Below are positions 43,153 to 55,500 of a DNA stretch of 64,000 bases, one piece after another. The notes under the pieces were generated by a model. The model ran no database searches and was not told the DNA's origin. It saw only the letters and a list, made by a program, of their open reading frames with translations. The position numbers and the translations under genes are program-made. The DNA is taken from the NCBI RefSeq assembly GCF_003589595.1, contig NW_020653713.1, forward strand, positions 6,548,691 to 6,612,690, read 5' to 3'. Every line of letters starts with the position of its first letter. The first letter of the stretch is position 1. The DNA comes from Hyposmocoma kahamanoa. Taxonomy: Eukaryota; Arthropoda; Insecta; Lepidoptera; Cosmopterigidae.

Positions 43153-44989
43153 GGGTATCCCTTGCAGTAAACTATCTTTTTATTTTTTATTTATTATACC
43201 AAAGGTACGATATGCCAACAATGATATGCCAAAAGATGTGATCGTCATCAGAAATCCGGTTTCAGACTGTGGTCATGCAAAATTTTTGTAATTTTGTTTG
43301 GTTGGAATACTTTGTTTTTCTTTTTATTAACTTATAATTACTAATATTTATACAGAAACATTTTAATATCAAGTTCAATACATAAAACGACTTTTACTTT
43401 GGAGTTACCTGTCGTCTGGAAAAAATAATACAGGGCGCGACTTGAGCGAGAGCGACGTAAAGCGCGAGATACTGCTATTCTCGCACAGAGATCTCTCTTT
43501 TATGTCGCTCTCGCGTAAGTCACGACCTATCGTGCTAGCCTTACTGTACCATACAAAATATTTTTTGAAACTGTATTTTTCTCGCGATTGTCCGTGAAGC
43601 TGTCTTTTTTGCATATGGCTGCCGACCTTGCGTTTACAATAGTAGTTTATGTGACGGTTACATAATGAAAGGCATTATTATACGAGTGTGGATTTATGAA
43701 AATGTTTTAATGCCTAATTATGTACAGTTACATACACTGCGTTATCTATACACATATTATAAGCTCTCTATGATGTGTTCAGGAACCGCATGTTACGACT
43801 GGCGAAATGGCGGCAAATAAAAACTGTTTTAATACAGTTGCTCAAAACGTGGTATTTTTCATACTACAAATTGTGCCGAAAGTTGGATTTTTCGCAATAG
43901 TGCTTTTCACTTTTCCATTTTTTTTTAATTTACTGTTGTTTCAAGTCTTAAACATAGAACTAAAGAGGTTGTATATTTATTTAATATTTATGTGCTTTGT
44001 GACGTAAGTCATTCGACATTAAAACTTATATTTACTTACAAACATCTAATTTGTTTAAATTGCATAGGTGTTTTATAAAACAACGGGTTACATTTAAAAA
44101 TACCAAAATATTTTCCATAAAGATGGCTCATTGAGTATTAACAATGGCCGGAGGTGAGTATTACGCGAGACCGCTGCGCGCCGCTTCACTAAAATATACT
44201 GTTTTATTTTAATTTCAATGTAGTTTTTTCGCAAATGTATTAAAAAACGTCGTTTAATACACGTGCGGATTTGTCATTTTCACTTGGCTCGAGTCTACCT
44301 AGTAACTTTCTGCACTTGTATCAAAAATAACTATTCTGACGCATGTCACACAACCGTAGTTTTTATTTAATGCATTAAATAAAAACAAATAAAAATAAAT
44401 AAAGACAAACTAGAGTCGGCCCCAACAATCACATCGTTCGATATTAAGTAACGTGTGAATTTTGTCAAAATTGTTTGCTATTGACATTTCATTTCTAATA
44501 AAACTTCATCTCGACTGATATTAGAATTGAGGTCGAATCAAATTGTTTTGTTTTTCGAAGATGTTCGAAATTTGATTAGATAAATTACATTTAAAAATTT
44601 TGGGAACAATTACCTACTCTTCTATCGCTCATTCAGATGTTGAACAAACTCATTTATAGTAAAAAATAAATATGCGACATTTGTGGATACGTTGTTGCCC
44701 AGGTTCCGTGAATTTGTTGAGTGACATTGACAATCAATCTTCACAACAATCCTCGGACAGGCGCCGTTAATCGGCCACTGCGCCGTGCGCTAGGCAGCGC
44801 GTGCGTAGTCCATTACATTACTCGTTTGTAACATGCGTTGCAAACGCGACCTTGCCACTGTCCGCTTTTGCATCCGCCTCATTGTTAAGCGGATATTATG
44901 TTTAGTAAGTTGTTTACTACGTACTTGGATTATTGTTTGAAACTCCGGTTCAAACCTACTCACACGCATTTACTTCTGGATATTAAGCT
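43153..44989. other. No confident feature
   Basis: Mostly AT-rich. A GC-higher palindromic patch at 43435-43530 (GAGCGAGAGCGACGTAAAGC...GTCGCTCTCGCG) could be another small foldback. No coding-like frame seen. Confidence 0.4.
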
Positions 44990-45395
44990 TCTCCTTGAGC
45001 ACGCCAACTCTCACGGTCTTGTGCCGCCCGTATCCAGACGCTGCCGTCCATCTTTCTTAGGTCGTCCATCTTGCCGCAAGGCGTCCTACATTAAGTTTTT
45101 CTGGAAGTGGTCTCCACTCTAGAACAAGTCTGATCCATCAGCCATCAACCCTACGTCAGAAATTTCCGACCCACTGCCACTTAAGTTTACTGATTTCGTG
45201 AGGCATGTTGGCCATTTTTTCGTAGTTCTCTGACTTCATTGGGATTCGATCCACCAGAGAAACCTCAAGTATAGCTCGCTCCATCACACGGTTAGCCACT
45301 TTACATTTGTGGATGAGGCCTGTCGCCAATGTCCACGTCTCGGCTGCGAAGGAAATTTTTATTGTTAAATCAAAACATCGGATTTTAATGTCCAA
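44990..45395 (-). mobile_element. RTE-type LINE ORF2 fragment
   Basis: The minus-strand frame 45156-45395 reads AETWTLATGLIHKCKVANRV then MERAILEVSLVDRIPM and HEISKLKWQWVGNF, matching the AETW...MERA.L.VSL.DRI...ISKLKWQW pattern of RTE-clade enzymes. The downstream part (44990-45155) continues the element with frameshifts. Confidence 0.85.
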
Positions 45396-46746
45396 AACCC
45401 CATCAGCAACCTACAACACTAATAAAATATTAAGTTTCTTGTTATTTTAATAAAATGTTAGGAGACTTTGCAACGAATCTGCGTTACTTGAAAGAATAGA
45501 GCATAATTTTAAAAAGCCAAAACGTTCCGGCGCAGTGAACCATAAAATTCAATTAGCTCCAGTGGATAACGACCATTGCTCAAATTGCGGCAGTTTGCAG
45601 TTATTCTGCCTGTGCTCTATTGAATAGACCCATTACACCATTAACAAAGAGGCAATTTGCCTTCTGAGGCGGCATCATACTAAGTAAGATTACAAGACGT
45701 AGGAGTTTGTTTAGCGATTTATAAGAATTATAATGCATACTATTGGCTGTATAAGTAATGGTACAATTTTAAATACTGAATACATTAGATACTTAAAACT
45801 AATGTATTGGGTTGGCTAAAATGTCCGTATGGTATTAAAGTATAAACAAAAAACATAATAAAATCAAACTTCATTCAATTATGCTATGTTTTTTTTATTA
45901 TCATTTTTAATCAATTTATTATTATGATGAAATATGACATTTTTAAGATTCACCAGTTATTTTTCTTGAAAAATACCTGAATCTTTCCCGCCCATTTTTA
46001 AAATACGCGCTAAAATATTATTTTTTTAATGATCATAGACAATATAAAATTTTGAAAGAAAACTTCTTTTTTTAAATGTTAGCCAATGGCGGGGTTTTTG
46101 GCCAATACATTACAAGATTTTGCATATTGCAGTACCTTTAACTGCTCTCGACTTCTTATCAATCTTTAATATCATAAATGCCATTTGAAGCTGTTATTTG
46201 ACCGTTTGACCTAATTTGTTAGAATGACGTCATCTTTAAACAGCCAATGTGCTAATAAGGAAACCAAGTGACTCATCTCCCTTCTTACGTAGATTCTCTC
46301 TACAGATTGTTGACTCTAATATATTTGTAAATTTAAATCCCTCATTCATCTTATTATGGCGTATTAGACGTCGACAGAAGAAGAATTTATTGAAGTTGTA
46401 TATTTTTACAAAGTCTCCAGTTTTCTTTGTAAAAGGTACGGGACTAGTGAGACTACGTGTTTTTTTTCGGCAAATGTCACATCGAATGTTTCTTTTATTT
46501 GGAATTAGTTTAAGATATCTTTAAGGATGTGGATGTTGACATATTTTTTTTAAAGAATTATTTGCTTATTCCTTATTCTTTCACTGTTGACAGTGATACA
46601 TACGAGATTACTAGAGTTGAGTATTACTTAAAATCAATAGAAATTTTAATAATATATATGGAGTACTTGTAGTGTTTGATTGTTAACTCAATCAGCCTTC
46701 TTTAGGTATCATATAGGTGCTATAGCTGCATTTTTTTATATAATAT
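45396..46746. other. No recognised feature
   Basis: About 1.35 kb AT-rich. Confidence 0.45.
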
Positions 46747-46850
46747 CAAGTGACGGGACGATCAAGTCGTTCACCTGATGGTAAGCTACACGCCTGTCCA
46801 TAGCACTTGCAGTGTCAATCATATTATTCGTTAACTATATCTAGCACCCT
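46747..46850 (-). repeat. SINE A fragment
   Basis: First 75 bases well matched (CAAGTGACGGGACGATCAAG), then diverging. Confidence 0.8.
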
Positions 46851-46984
46851 TGGTGTAATAAGGTCATATCTGCAAAATGATAACTTATTAGGAGAGAGGT
46901 TTCAAGATTCAAGAAATAAATTAGACAATAACTTGTTTATGCTTTGAGTTATAAAATTTCACATAATTTTTTTAAATCGTGTCA

Positions 46985-47220
46985 CATCATACGTGATTCG
47001 CGACACACATGTGTTCCTAATAGTTCCAGTGGCACTCGAAGCTTTAAATCACAAAGATCTGACACAGGGGCACTGCCACTGCACTCGTCACTCTGAGACA
47101 TAAGTTGACAAGTCCCATGTGCCTGTAATTTCACCAGCACCCTTATTGCTTGGTGGCAGCAATAGGTAAGGTGGCTATGCTTCCACAGACGAACTCTTCG
47201 ATAAGGTCTACTGCTACTAA
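46985..47220 (-). repeat. SINE A copy
   Basis: Good match from CTTTAAATCACAAAGATCTG to CTACTGCTACTAAATAA. The first 40 bases are degenerate. Confidence 0.85.
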
Positions 47221-47255
47221 ATAAAGTAATTCATAAATTCTTACTTTTGCATTTA

Positions 47256-47518
47256 GTAGCGGTAGAGTTCCTCGTGAAAGAGTTCGTCCTGGCATCTTAC
47301 CATGATCTTACCTATTTCTGCTATTTTGAAGGGTGCTGGTGAAATTATAGGCGCATGCGACTTGTTAACTTACGTCACAGGGAGTCGGGCGCCGTGACAG
47401 TGCCCCTCAGATCTTTGTGATTTAAAGCTCTGATTGGTGCTGCAACTGTCCATAAGACAGGTCTTTCGCATACCATCTGGCGCACGACTTGTTCGTCCCG
47501 TCTCTTAGTTATTGTAAA
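47256..47518 (+). repeat. SINE A copy
   Basis: Sense copy only 35 bp from the inverted copy at 46985-47220, so together they form a foldback of about 530 bp. Confidence 0.85.
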
Positions 47519-48876
47519 CAAAGCACAGGCTTGTGGCTTACGGCATTACCATGTCAATTTACACCATTTACAATTTTGTCGGACAAATTATTATCAAGTT
47601 CTGAAGTTTTTGCAATCGTTACGCATACGAAATGAAATCATTGGATTTAATTAAATTCGCCTATAATTGTTTTAATGACTTTCACGTGATTAAGGTACTT
47701 TTCACATACGACCACACGTTATTATGCTAAAAGTACGAATGAATCTTTCTTCATATTTATTTTTAGAATTAGCTTAAGAATATAGTAGTGTAACATTTCG
47801 AATTTGGTTTTTGATTTACGATGGCTTAACCTTTTATTAACATCATTTCCTTATTTAAATAGACTTAACAAAATTTCTGTAATCCAAAAACTGGAATTCA
47901 ATGTGAGATTATTAGAAAGGAATGTTAATCTTTGTCGCCGATACATCCGATTCTAATACTACAAATCCAGTTACATAGGTTTTCAAGTGGGAAATTGATA
48001 CCGTTTAATGTCAAACATAACATAAAACTGGTATTTAATGGCCGTTAATATTTTTAAACAAATTTAAGACAAGAAAGTTTATTATTTTGTAACGAATTTC
48101 GCTTTTTCTATGTATTTAATACAGTTGGTGGTTTATTTGTAAAAGAGTGGTCATCGATTATATAACCAGAAATATGGGACCAAATATCATTTAATTTGTT
48201 TGAAAACTATTCTGCCATATCATTACGGTGACAACTGCGCTCCAATTGACCAGCTCGAATTTGAAACAATTGACGGGTGTCGTCAATTGTTTCACTTCAA
48301 ATTGACCAGTTTAACTTGAGCTTTGCTATAGTGGATTGAAATTGAAAAATTACACAATTTAATGTTTAATTACTGATGAAATATGATTTCGTTTGTTATG
48401 TAATTAGGTGTGTTGTGTGTTAGTTGTTGACGCTGTACTATTTCAGCTTTCTAATTTGCAATTTCAGCGCAAACGAGAGTTGATATTTAAAAGTAATACC
48501 AGTAGCATTTGGTCGATGAGTTGCTAGGGATGGATGACCCTTATTTCGTCTCTATTTCTGGTTTTATACTCGTTGAGAAGCATACCAATGTTTAAATTTG
48601 GGTAAATACTGATAATAACAATAATTCATCTAGGAAATGAAATTATTTTTACGAATCTTAAATGCGTATGTTTTTTTTTCTCAAACAAATCAACGTTCGG
48701 GCCCTTTAAGGTCTCATAGTCATAGTCTTTTTTCGTATCTGTAACGATCGCGAAAACTTGAGAACTCGATAATAATTTGTCTGACAAAGTTTAATGGTAA
48801 TACCTCAAGTCTGTGCTTACTTCTTTCCCATCGTTGCATTTGGAGTCAATAAGCATTTATGAATTACTTTATCTGG
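47519..48876. other. AT-rich, one hairpin
   Basis: No coding-like frame. A perfect 13-bp inverted repeat (GAAACAATTGACG) lies at 48263-48275/48281-48293 with a 5-base loop. Confidence 0.5.
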
Positions 48877-49346
48877 TAGTAGTACAGCTCCTAATGAAAG
48901 GTTTGTCCAGAGAAGTATTACTGCCACCAAGCCGTAAGAGCGATTACACACGACGATGCGAACACGACGCAAACGCGATGCAGTAACGATGCAGTCGCTA
49001 ATCGTCTATCTTTACACACAAGCGCGATTTTAAGCAGCGATGCAAACTCGATGCAAGCGCACGACTGAATCGATACAAACGCGGGATTGCGTCGATGCAA
49101 TCGCCTATAAATCCCAAGTGTAGCGATGCGGTCGCGCGTTTCACGAACGTATTGTGTAACCAAAGTAAGGGTGCTGGTGAAATTACACGCACATGGGACT
49201 TGTCAAATTATGTCCCAGGGTGATGGGCGCGGTACCCCTCAAGTATTAGCGATATAAAGCTCTAAATGGAAGTTCAACAGTTATGGATTGGCGTGTCGCT
49301 TACCACCAGATTTGTTAGTCTCGTCACTTGCTATCATAAAAAAGTC
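48877..49346 (+). repeat. SINE A copy interrupted by CGATGC element
   Basis: SINE pieces about 48877-48935 and 49165-49346. The intervening 230 bp belongs to the family seen at 9975-10334. Confidence 0.82.
48938..49162. mobile_element. MITE-like element, CGATGC family, copy 2
   Basis: Left end GAGCGATTACACACGACG, right end GTATTGTGTAACC, with many GCGATGC/GCATCGC words. TAA occurs on both flanks (left at about 48935, right in AAAGTAAGGG), compatible with a TWA-type duplication. No coding capacity. Confidence 0.6.
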
Positions 49347-49918
49347 TAATTATGTAAAGTTTTCATTGCACGCTTACCGAGACTCTCCCGATGATATCAC
49401 TAAAACATGTAACAAAAAAAGCACACAATGATAACTACACGATTTATGAACGTCATAAAAACATATCCTATTCATTTATTAGTTAGTAGTATAGTGTGCG
49501 TATCTGTTAACTAGAAGTAGGTTAACGGATTGTAACTCGCTGCGGGACTATTGGTTAGTGAAAGCGAATTAACTACCAGAGCGATGGGTGAAAAGTACTA
49601 AACCATGTTTTTGCCGTACTAAAGACATTTTAGCAACTTTCTTGTGGGGTATCACGTCTCCACAGTTGTCTTCTTATTTTCTTTTACATCGTTTTATCTA
49701 AACTTGAATATTATTGAAATTCTGGTTCCAATTTTCTTGTCAGATATTTAATTTGTTTTGATGTAAATCCCCTTCAATAAACTATAAAATAGTGTTGTTG
49801 TGATTTTATACAATGATTACATTTCATGATGACAGAAGTTAGATACTAATAGGTCGAAATACGAACACCAATACGTGCAGCACAACATTGGAAGAGTTGG
49901 GCCAAGAAGGAAATTGCA
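49347..49918. other. No recognised feature
   Basis: AT-rich. Confidence 0.45.
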
Positions 49919-50145
49919 GATAATAATAATAGTAATAATAATTAAAAATAATCTGAGTTTGTGCGTTACACACTCATAGCATCGCACTAGGGAAACCCTG
50001 TATCACGGGTGCCATGGACACACACATAGACTACTACAAATTACACTCAAACTTACGAGAGAAATAAATGTAGACCATACAAATATTGCTTCCGGCCCGG
50101 GAATCGAACCCTCTGCGTGACCGACCAGCATGGTGGTCGTGCGGA
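49919..50145 (-). repeat. tRNA-derived SINE, copy 5
   Basis: Minus-strand copy with an interrupted (ATT)n tail at 49919-49950. A deletion removes the GGGACC that normally precedes CTCTGCGTG next to box B. The head is eroded. Confidence 0.85.
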
Positions 50146-50640
50146 GACAGATCAAATGAAGGATGTTCTTAAAAAGGCTGGAATGAAGTGAGAGGCACAA
50201 GAGTGTTTTTATGAAAAGTTTATTTATTTTATTTTGTTTGTTTAGATACACCATCATCGGCAAATACACAGAGAAACTTGCACTGTTTTGTCACATAAAT
50301 TTTAATACAGTATGTTGTACCATTACAGGCGTATACATCAATTAAGTAACATAACATCAAAAATTTTGATTTAAAAAGAAAATAGAAAATAAAAATAATG
50401 TTTAAAAAAATTAGAAAAAGAAGTTTGATGAATGCACATGAAAGTAACAGAGGTTTTGTCAGGATTCTTCAATGGGAATCCAAGGAATCCAATTATTATT
50501 GTAAGTTTATTTATGCTATTGTATTAATTTGACTTTAATTACATGCTACATAAGAAGTATACTAAACAATGTGTAAATAATGTGTACTTGGCGAATTATA
50601 CGACGTAACTATACATAACGTAACTAACTAATAAATATAA
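50146..50640. other. No recognised feature
   Basis: AT-rich. Confidence 0.4.
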
Positions 50641-50792
50641 TATATAATAATAACTAACTAATAAATTGTAAATGTAATGTATAGTAATAGGGTGTTGCGA
50701 CTAAGTGCCATACCCTTACAGGGTGTCATAGATGTCAATATTGTATGTACAAATGTGACTTGCATGAAAATAAATAAATAAACTAACACTCA
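50641..50792 (+). mobile_element. LINE 3' UTR with (AAAT)n tail
   Basis: ACCCTTACAGGGTGTCATAG ... GTGACTTGCATG then AAAATAAATAAATAAA, the layout of a LINE 3' end. The next element starts directly after. No ORF remains. Confidence 0.55.
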
Positions 50793-50794
50793 GA

Positions 50795-51105
50795 AAAAAC
50801 ACTCAGAAAAAATTCCTTCGATTCGGTCGGATTCGAACCGACGCGACGTCTTCTTGCATACCGTGCCAGACACTATACCAACTAAGCCACGGAACGAACC
50901 AACGGACCTCACGAATTTTTCTATGTGCTTGCGTCGTGTCTTTGTACTTGGTTTTTCAACGACTTTTTAGTCGTAGCGCCATCTATGAGAAATCTTTGAC
51001 AGATTTATCACCCAGTTAGTACCTTTACAGCTACCAGTCCTGGCGAGAGATGTCGCTATTCACTGTATTCATTAAATTTTTATTGAATTGATATTCAATT
51101 ATTTT
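50795..51105 (-). repeat. tRNA-related interspersed element, copy 2
   Basis: Second copy of the 844-1085 element. The tRNA-like part has the same box A (TGGCTTAGTTGG) and box B-like GGTTCGAATCC. CACTCAGAAAAAA is tandemly doubled at its left edge. Confidence 0.75.
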
Positions 51106-51248
51106 TTGTGTGTAACATAACTATAATTTTCAGCGAATAAATAAAATCGGTCACGAGTAATATGAGTTTTGTCTGTTGGTGCAAAGACGAACTACCCATT
51201 TTTGGGTATGAATTTTTTAGATACCTATTTTTTTATTTGCCTTATATA

Positions 51249-51275
51249 TAGAATAGAATAGAAATCATTTATTAC
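51249..51275 (-). repeat. Short (AGAAT)n tail-like tract
   Basis: AGAATAGAATAGAAATCATTTATT resembles the minus-strand start of a lepidopteran LINE tail. The following sequence was not recognised. Confidence 0.35.
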
Positions 51276-51834
51276 ATATATGGATATCCCGAACTTATAA
51301 TGAATGCATCAATATAGAACAGAAATGTATAAGGATGGGCATATGTATCCTTGAAAATAGGTATGTTGTATCACCTTATTGGTTAATATTAGCATCATCG
51401 ATAAATATAGCCGTAAATATATTCTCAGAATTGAATGCAACCGAATTCTTGAGCAAATCGTTTACAACACATTTCTTGGAATCGAACGTGCAAAGGTCGC
51501 GCGAATACTCGAGGTTTTGTCAACTGCGTCAAAGTAGTGAACAGGTTAAGTGCGCATGCGCGGAATATTTGTATGCATGCTACTGGTTTAGAATCTTGAT
51601 CCACGTTGCGTGAATCATTATTGATTTTAACACGTTTGCGTAAGGTATTACAATCTATGGTTTAGATAGTTTAAATATATTACCATAGCCGTTAAAAGGA
51701 TGAGTAGATTGATAATTGTTATATCAAAACATATGACGCTACAATCTATGGCAGATGAAATCAAATTTGTTCCGGAATAGTATTTTTGTTTAGTCGACGG
51801 AGAGATGTTGGCTCTCTGTGTGTGTACTACCGTC
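51276..51834. other. No recognised feature
   Basis: AT-rich. A 92-codon plus-strand frame (51335-51613) was not recognised. Confidence 0.4.
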
Positions 51835-52174
51835 TTTAGAATGGGGATTGTCCAGAGGAACTTTTCGAACTAGTGCCACCGTCACGTTGTGACGTCACCA
51901 TCTCATCTCCCGTCAAAGGAGTAAACCCCATAAAGTTGTAAGACCACGCGGGCATCACGTTCGTTCCTTCCTCAAGCCTGCCGGATGTAGAATGATGTCA
52001 CTACTGAAGTATTTCCTTTGTGCAATGACATGGGGTTCTTCAAAAAGCGTGTCAACAGGGCTCTCAAAGGCTGGCAATGCAAAGGTAGCTCATCTGATGT
52101 TGCAGAAGTCCATTGGCGACGACGACTACCTCTCATCAAGTGGCTCATCTACCCGTTTGCCTCCTACTTTGTTC
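51835..52174 (+). mobile_element. Jockey-like LINE C-terminal fragment
   Basis: Frame reads MCNDMGFFKKRVNRALKGWQ then SSDVAEVHWRRRLPLIKWLI. The upstream part is in other frames. The NDMG.FK..V.R module parallels the YDMGSFKRGVKRH end of the LINE at 23291-23692. It ends TCATCTACCCGTTTGCCTCC, abutting a tRNA-SINE. Confidence 0.7.
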
Positions 52175-52380
52175 CTAACTGCCTCCGTGACCGAATGGTT
52201 ACCATGCTAGTCTGCCACGAAGATGTTCGATTTCCGGGCAGGGAGAAATATTTATATGGCCTACATTTATTTCTCTCGTGAGTTTGGGTGTAACTTGTGG
52301 TGTTTCTATGTGTCTATGGCACCCACGACACATGGTTTCCCTAGTGTGGGGCTATGAGTGTATGTTTTATAAAAACTTTA
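52175..52380 (+). repeat. tRNA-derived SINE, copy 6
   Basis: Head CTGCCTCCGTGACCGAATGG, box B degenerated to TGTTCGATTTCCGG. The body is intact to GGGGCTATGAGTG and the (ATT)n tail is missing. Confidence 0.85.
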
Positions 52381-52436
52381 CGTAAAAAAATTGTGCTTGA
52401 TTTTTCTTTTAATTTCATTAATAGGGAACTTTATGA

Positions 52437-52545
52437 ATGCAGACGGCAGTCCATCAACGTACACATTGACGGCTCTTGTGCCGTTACACTGGAGGCATTA
52501 TTAGAACAAAAGTGCATGATGTGCTGTTGACTGTACCTTACGATG
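52437..52545 (+). repeat. Coding-like module, copy 3
   Basis: In frame VHIDGSCAVTLEALLEQKCM, matching copies at 41290 and 42840. The mismatches include several synonymous or conservative changes. Confidence 0.55.
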
Positions 52546-52560
52546 AGTATATTTATGTAC

Positions 52561-55500
52561 ATACAGCATGTCATTCCTGTTTAGCAGTAACTGTTGTACA
52601 TGGAGGTTTTTAAAATATTTTAAGAAACATTCAAACGATTAGACATAAATACTCACCACTTATATAGACTTGTTATGCTAGCGTGTCACTGTTATCCAGT
52701 GTATCAATCTCGTATAGTTGATTATTGACGACAGCAGTTAATTGACTGAATCAAGGCGTCTAGTATTATCGACTTCCAAGCCTGTTACGTCTTTGTGGTT
52801 TGTTAAGTATCGAGTGTTGAACTTTTCATACACTGCAACTGTATGTTGATGTATGTGACGTAAAATCTGATACAAGACGGAGAAGATTTATTGCAGTTAA
52901 CGTTTACAATTTAAACGCAAAGTTCACTGTTGTTCATGAGAATGAATCTATTAAAGCTCTACTTCTAATTTTGTCAACCCAGATATGAATGGAGTAATCA
53001 AACGCAACTGCGTACGCGCAAGCTTTTTCTTTCTTTTCTCCAATGTCGACATTCGGTCACGGTCCGCCTCTCTCCCGGAATGTCACCGCGATCTGCGCTG
53101 GCGCTGCTCAGCAGTAATTACTTAATAAAATTACACATTTGAATGTCTGATCTTCGTTTCAATAATAATTATTGATGTACCAGGCAATCAGAGCTGTGAA
53201 CTAGGTTTATAAAAGGAGTTTCATCAGCACTAAAATCTTGTAATGTACGGACGTACAATAAAAATTGAATTTTGTTTTCGAATTCATTTGGCGATTCAGA
53301 TGGAGATTTTTATCGATTTAGCGTTCTCAAAGTTATTTCATGTCGTGTTCACTCTGGTGTTTTCCGCATATTTAGGTATACTATGTTTCCTCAAACCTTT
53401 CGTTATCCTTTTACGTTTTTCCCATTATTTAAAAAAATTATATATATTATACAACCACAAGCCGTAATTTGAACGAACTTTACAAAAATGCCATCAGAGA
53501 TAATATTTCAATTAAGTTCCCCTTAATATCACAAGTTCGTACAATAGCAGAGCGGCGTGCGCCCACGGTTCGCCTACGATACCCGGCAAGGCTGCGTATT
53601 CATCCAACAAGTTTCTCTTTCAAGAACTGCTTGACTTAATTTTTTAATAAAATATTGTTCTTTTTATATGTAATGACCATAAATGTTTTTGAAAACAGGT
53701 ATTCAGATATGTCTATTAAAATAACATTTCAGGTTCTTCAAAGGTCTTATAATATAAGTTAAACTAAGTTCAAATTAGATAGTTATCTACATTTGCCACG
53801 ATATTTTTTAAAATTTATATTCCATAAAGATTGCGACAGTAGCGTATCGTAAATAAGTAAAGTAAAAAATTTGGAAACAGAAACTACAAACAATAAAGAA
53901 CACGACGACAAAAGCTGAAGCTAAAAAGTTTCCAATAAACAAAAAGCTGGGATTTAATTTAGGCCTTGACTGATTTAGCAAAACATGACCGTGAATGGGA
54001 GTAAAAAGTTTAATTTTATTTACGGTCGATAAAAGTTTAAAATGTTTTTGTGTATGTTTGTTACACTTAGACGTCTTACATACCTTACTTCTGTATAATA
54101 TAAGAGGTCTTGAATTTGCTATCCGATGTGTTTTCTCCATGACGTATACGAATTTTGATCTTAGACGTCATTCGAGTATTTCGACTCGATAAGGCGAGAA
54201 TTTCTTTGTGTTAACTGTTGATTGGTATTACCTATAATTCTCCAGTATATTTACAACTTGTTAAGTATGTTTATCATTATTCTACTTCTTTCGCAAACAC
54301 AGTATTAATCGAATTATTACCCAAAATACATTTATGGCCAAAATCGAGGGCGGATTACCGCCATTAGGTAAATACGGATTTTGGTTTAATTCCAGAATTT
54401 TTTTAAATTTCGATGTCACGCAATACCCACCTTGCAATCGTGTGAATTCTCACTGCTAAGAATGCACATTACGATTCGATTTTTATAAAAATTGATTCAA
54501 GTGCATACGGCTTAACGATTTTTTGTGTTGATTTTATTTCAATGCGATTTTCAAGTTTATTAATTCAATAACAAGGCAAATCGAATCGTCTAGATCAGAA
54601 AGCAATTAAACATTTTGTAATAATATAATTTTAAACACAATTCGACTTACAACAAATATTTCATTGCAAATAGTTTTTGACCTTGATTTCGGATGTTAAT
54701 GAATTTTAACCCGATTTAAATGTGACGTTAACATCGCACTGGATTAAAACCCTGGCGCTTACCCATCTCTCTCCGCAAAACATCATAATAATTCAACCAA
54801 CATTTCAACACTACGCCACAATTTACTTATAAGTTTATCCATAACTTCGCCTCGGCTTCCATATGTTCCACATTACTTTTACCCTATTAAATCATGCAAC
54901 TTTGTACAATATGTTTACAGTCTCTTATTTTATTACACACAGAAGGTATGTCTGTCAGATCTTTCGCGCCCACCGCCGCCTGCGCGTCACTAGCAGACTG
55001 TAAAGATCTTAACTTTCCACTTACTACACCCATGAAGAGGCCTTTATGTTAACGACGTGGCTGGATATGTATGACATTTGCCTGATTCAGTAGAATGTTT
55101 TATACCTTCGTGATAAGTGTTAAATTCGTTTAACAATGTTGCGATGTATAATATTAAAGAGGTACCTCGCCTTGAACATTATGTCTTTTACCATATCTGA
55201 AGCACTGAAGTCGTAAATTGTAATTATTAGCCATCATGGCCTAGTTATAAGATTTCTGTTTAATTTTTGCACAGTCTTGTGTTTTTGTCTCCAATTTAAC
55301 GACGTCCTTTTAAAGTTTAAGTATGGTTGGACACATATTGTATGATTAGCATGAATGGATCAAAGTTATCGCCAATGTCAGTGTCATCGAACATATACTT
55401 GTTTTATAAAAATAATAGATTCTAATTCTTGCTTTATCGGTTCTCTGTATTAAGATGGATGCGCATGTTTTTGGATGAAACGACATAAATCATATTTGCT

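Noticed and set aside
53030..53110. Exon on either strand in the CpG-rich patch
   Set aside because: Short frames exist on both strands, but no consistent acceptor/donor pair or protein-like motif could be supported.
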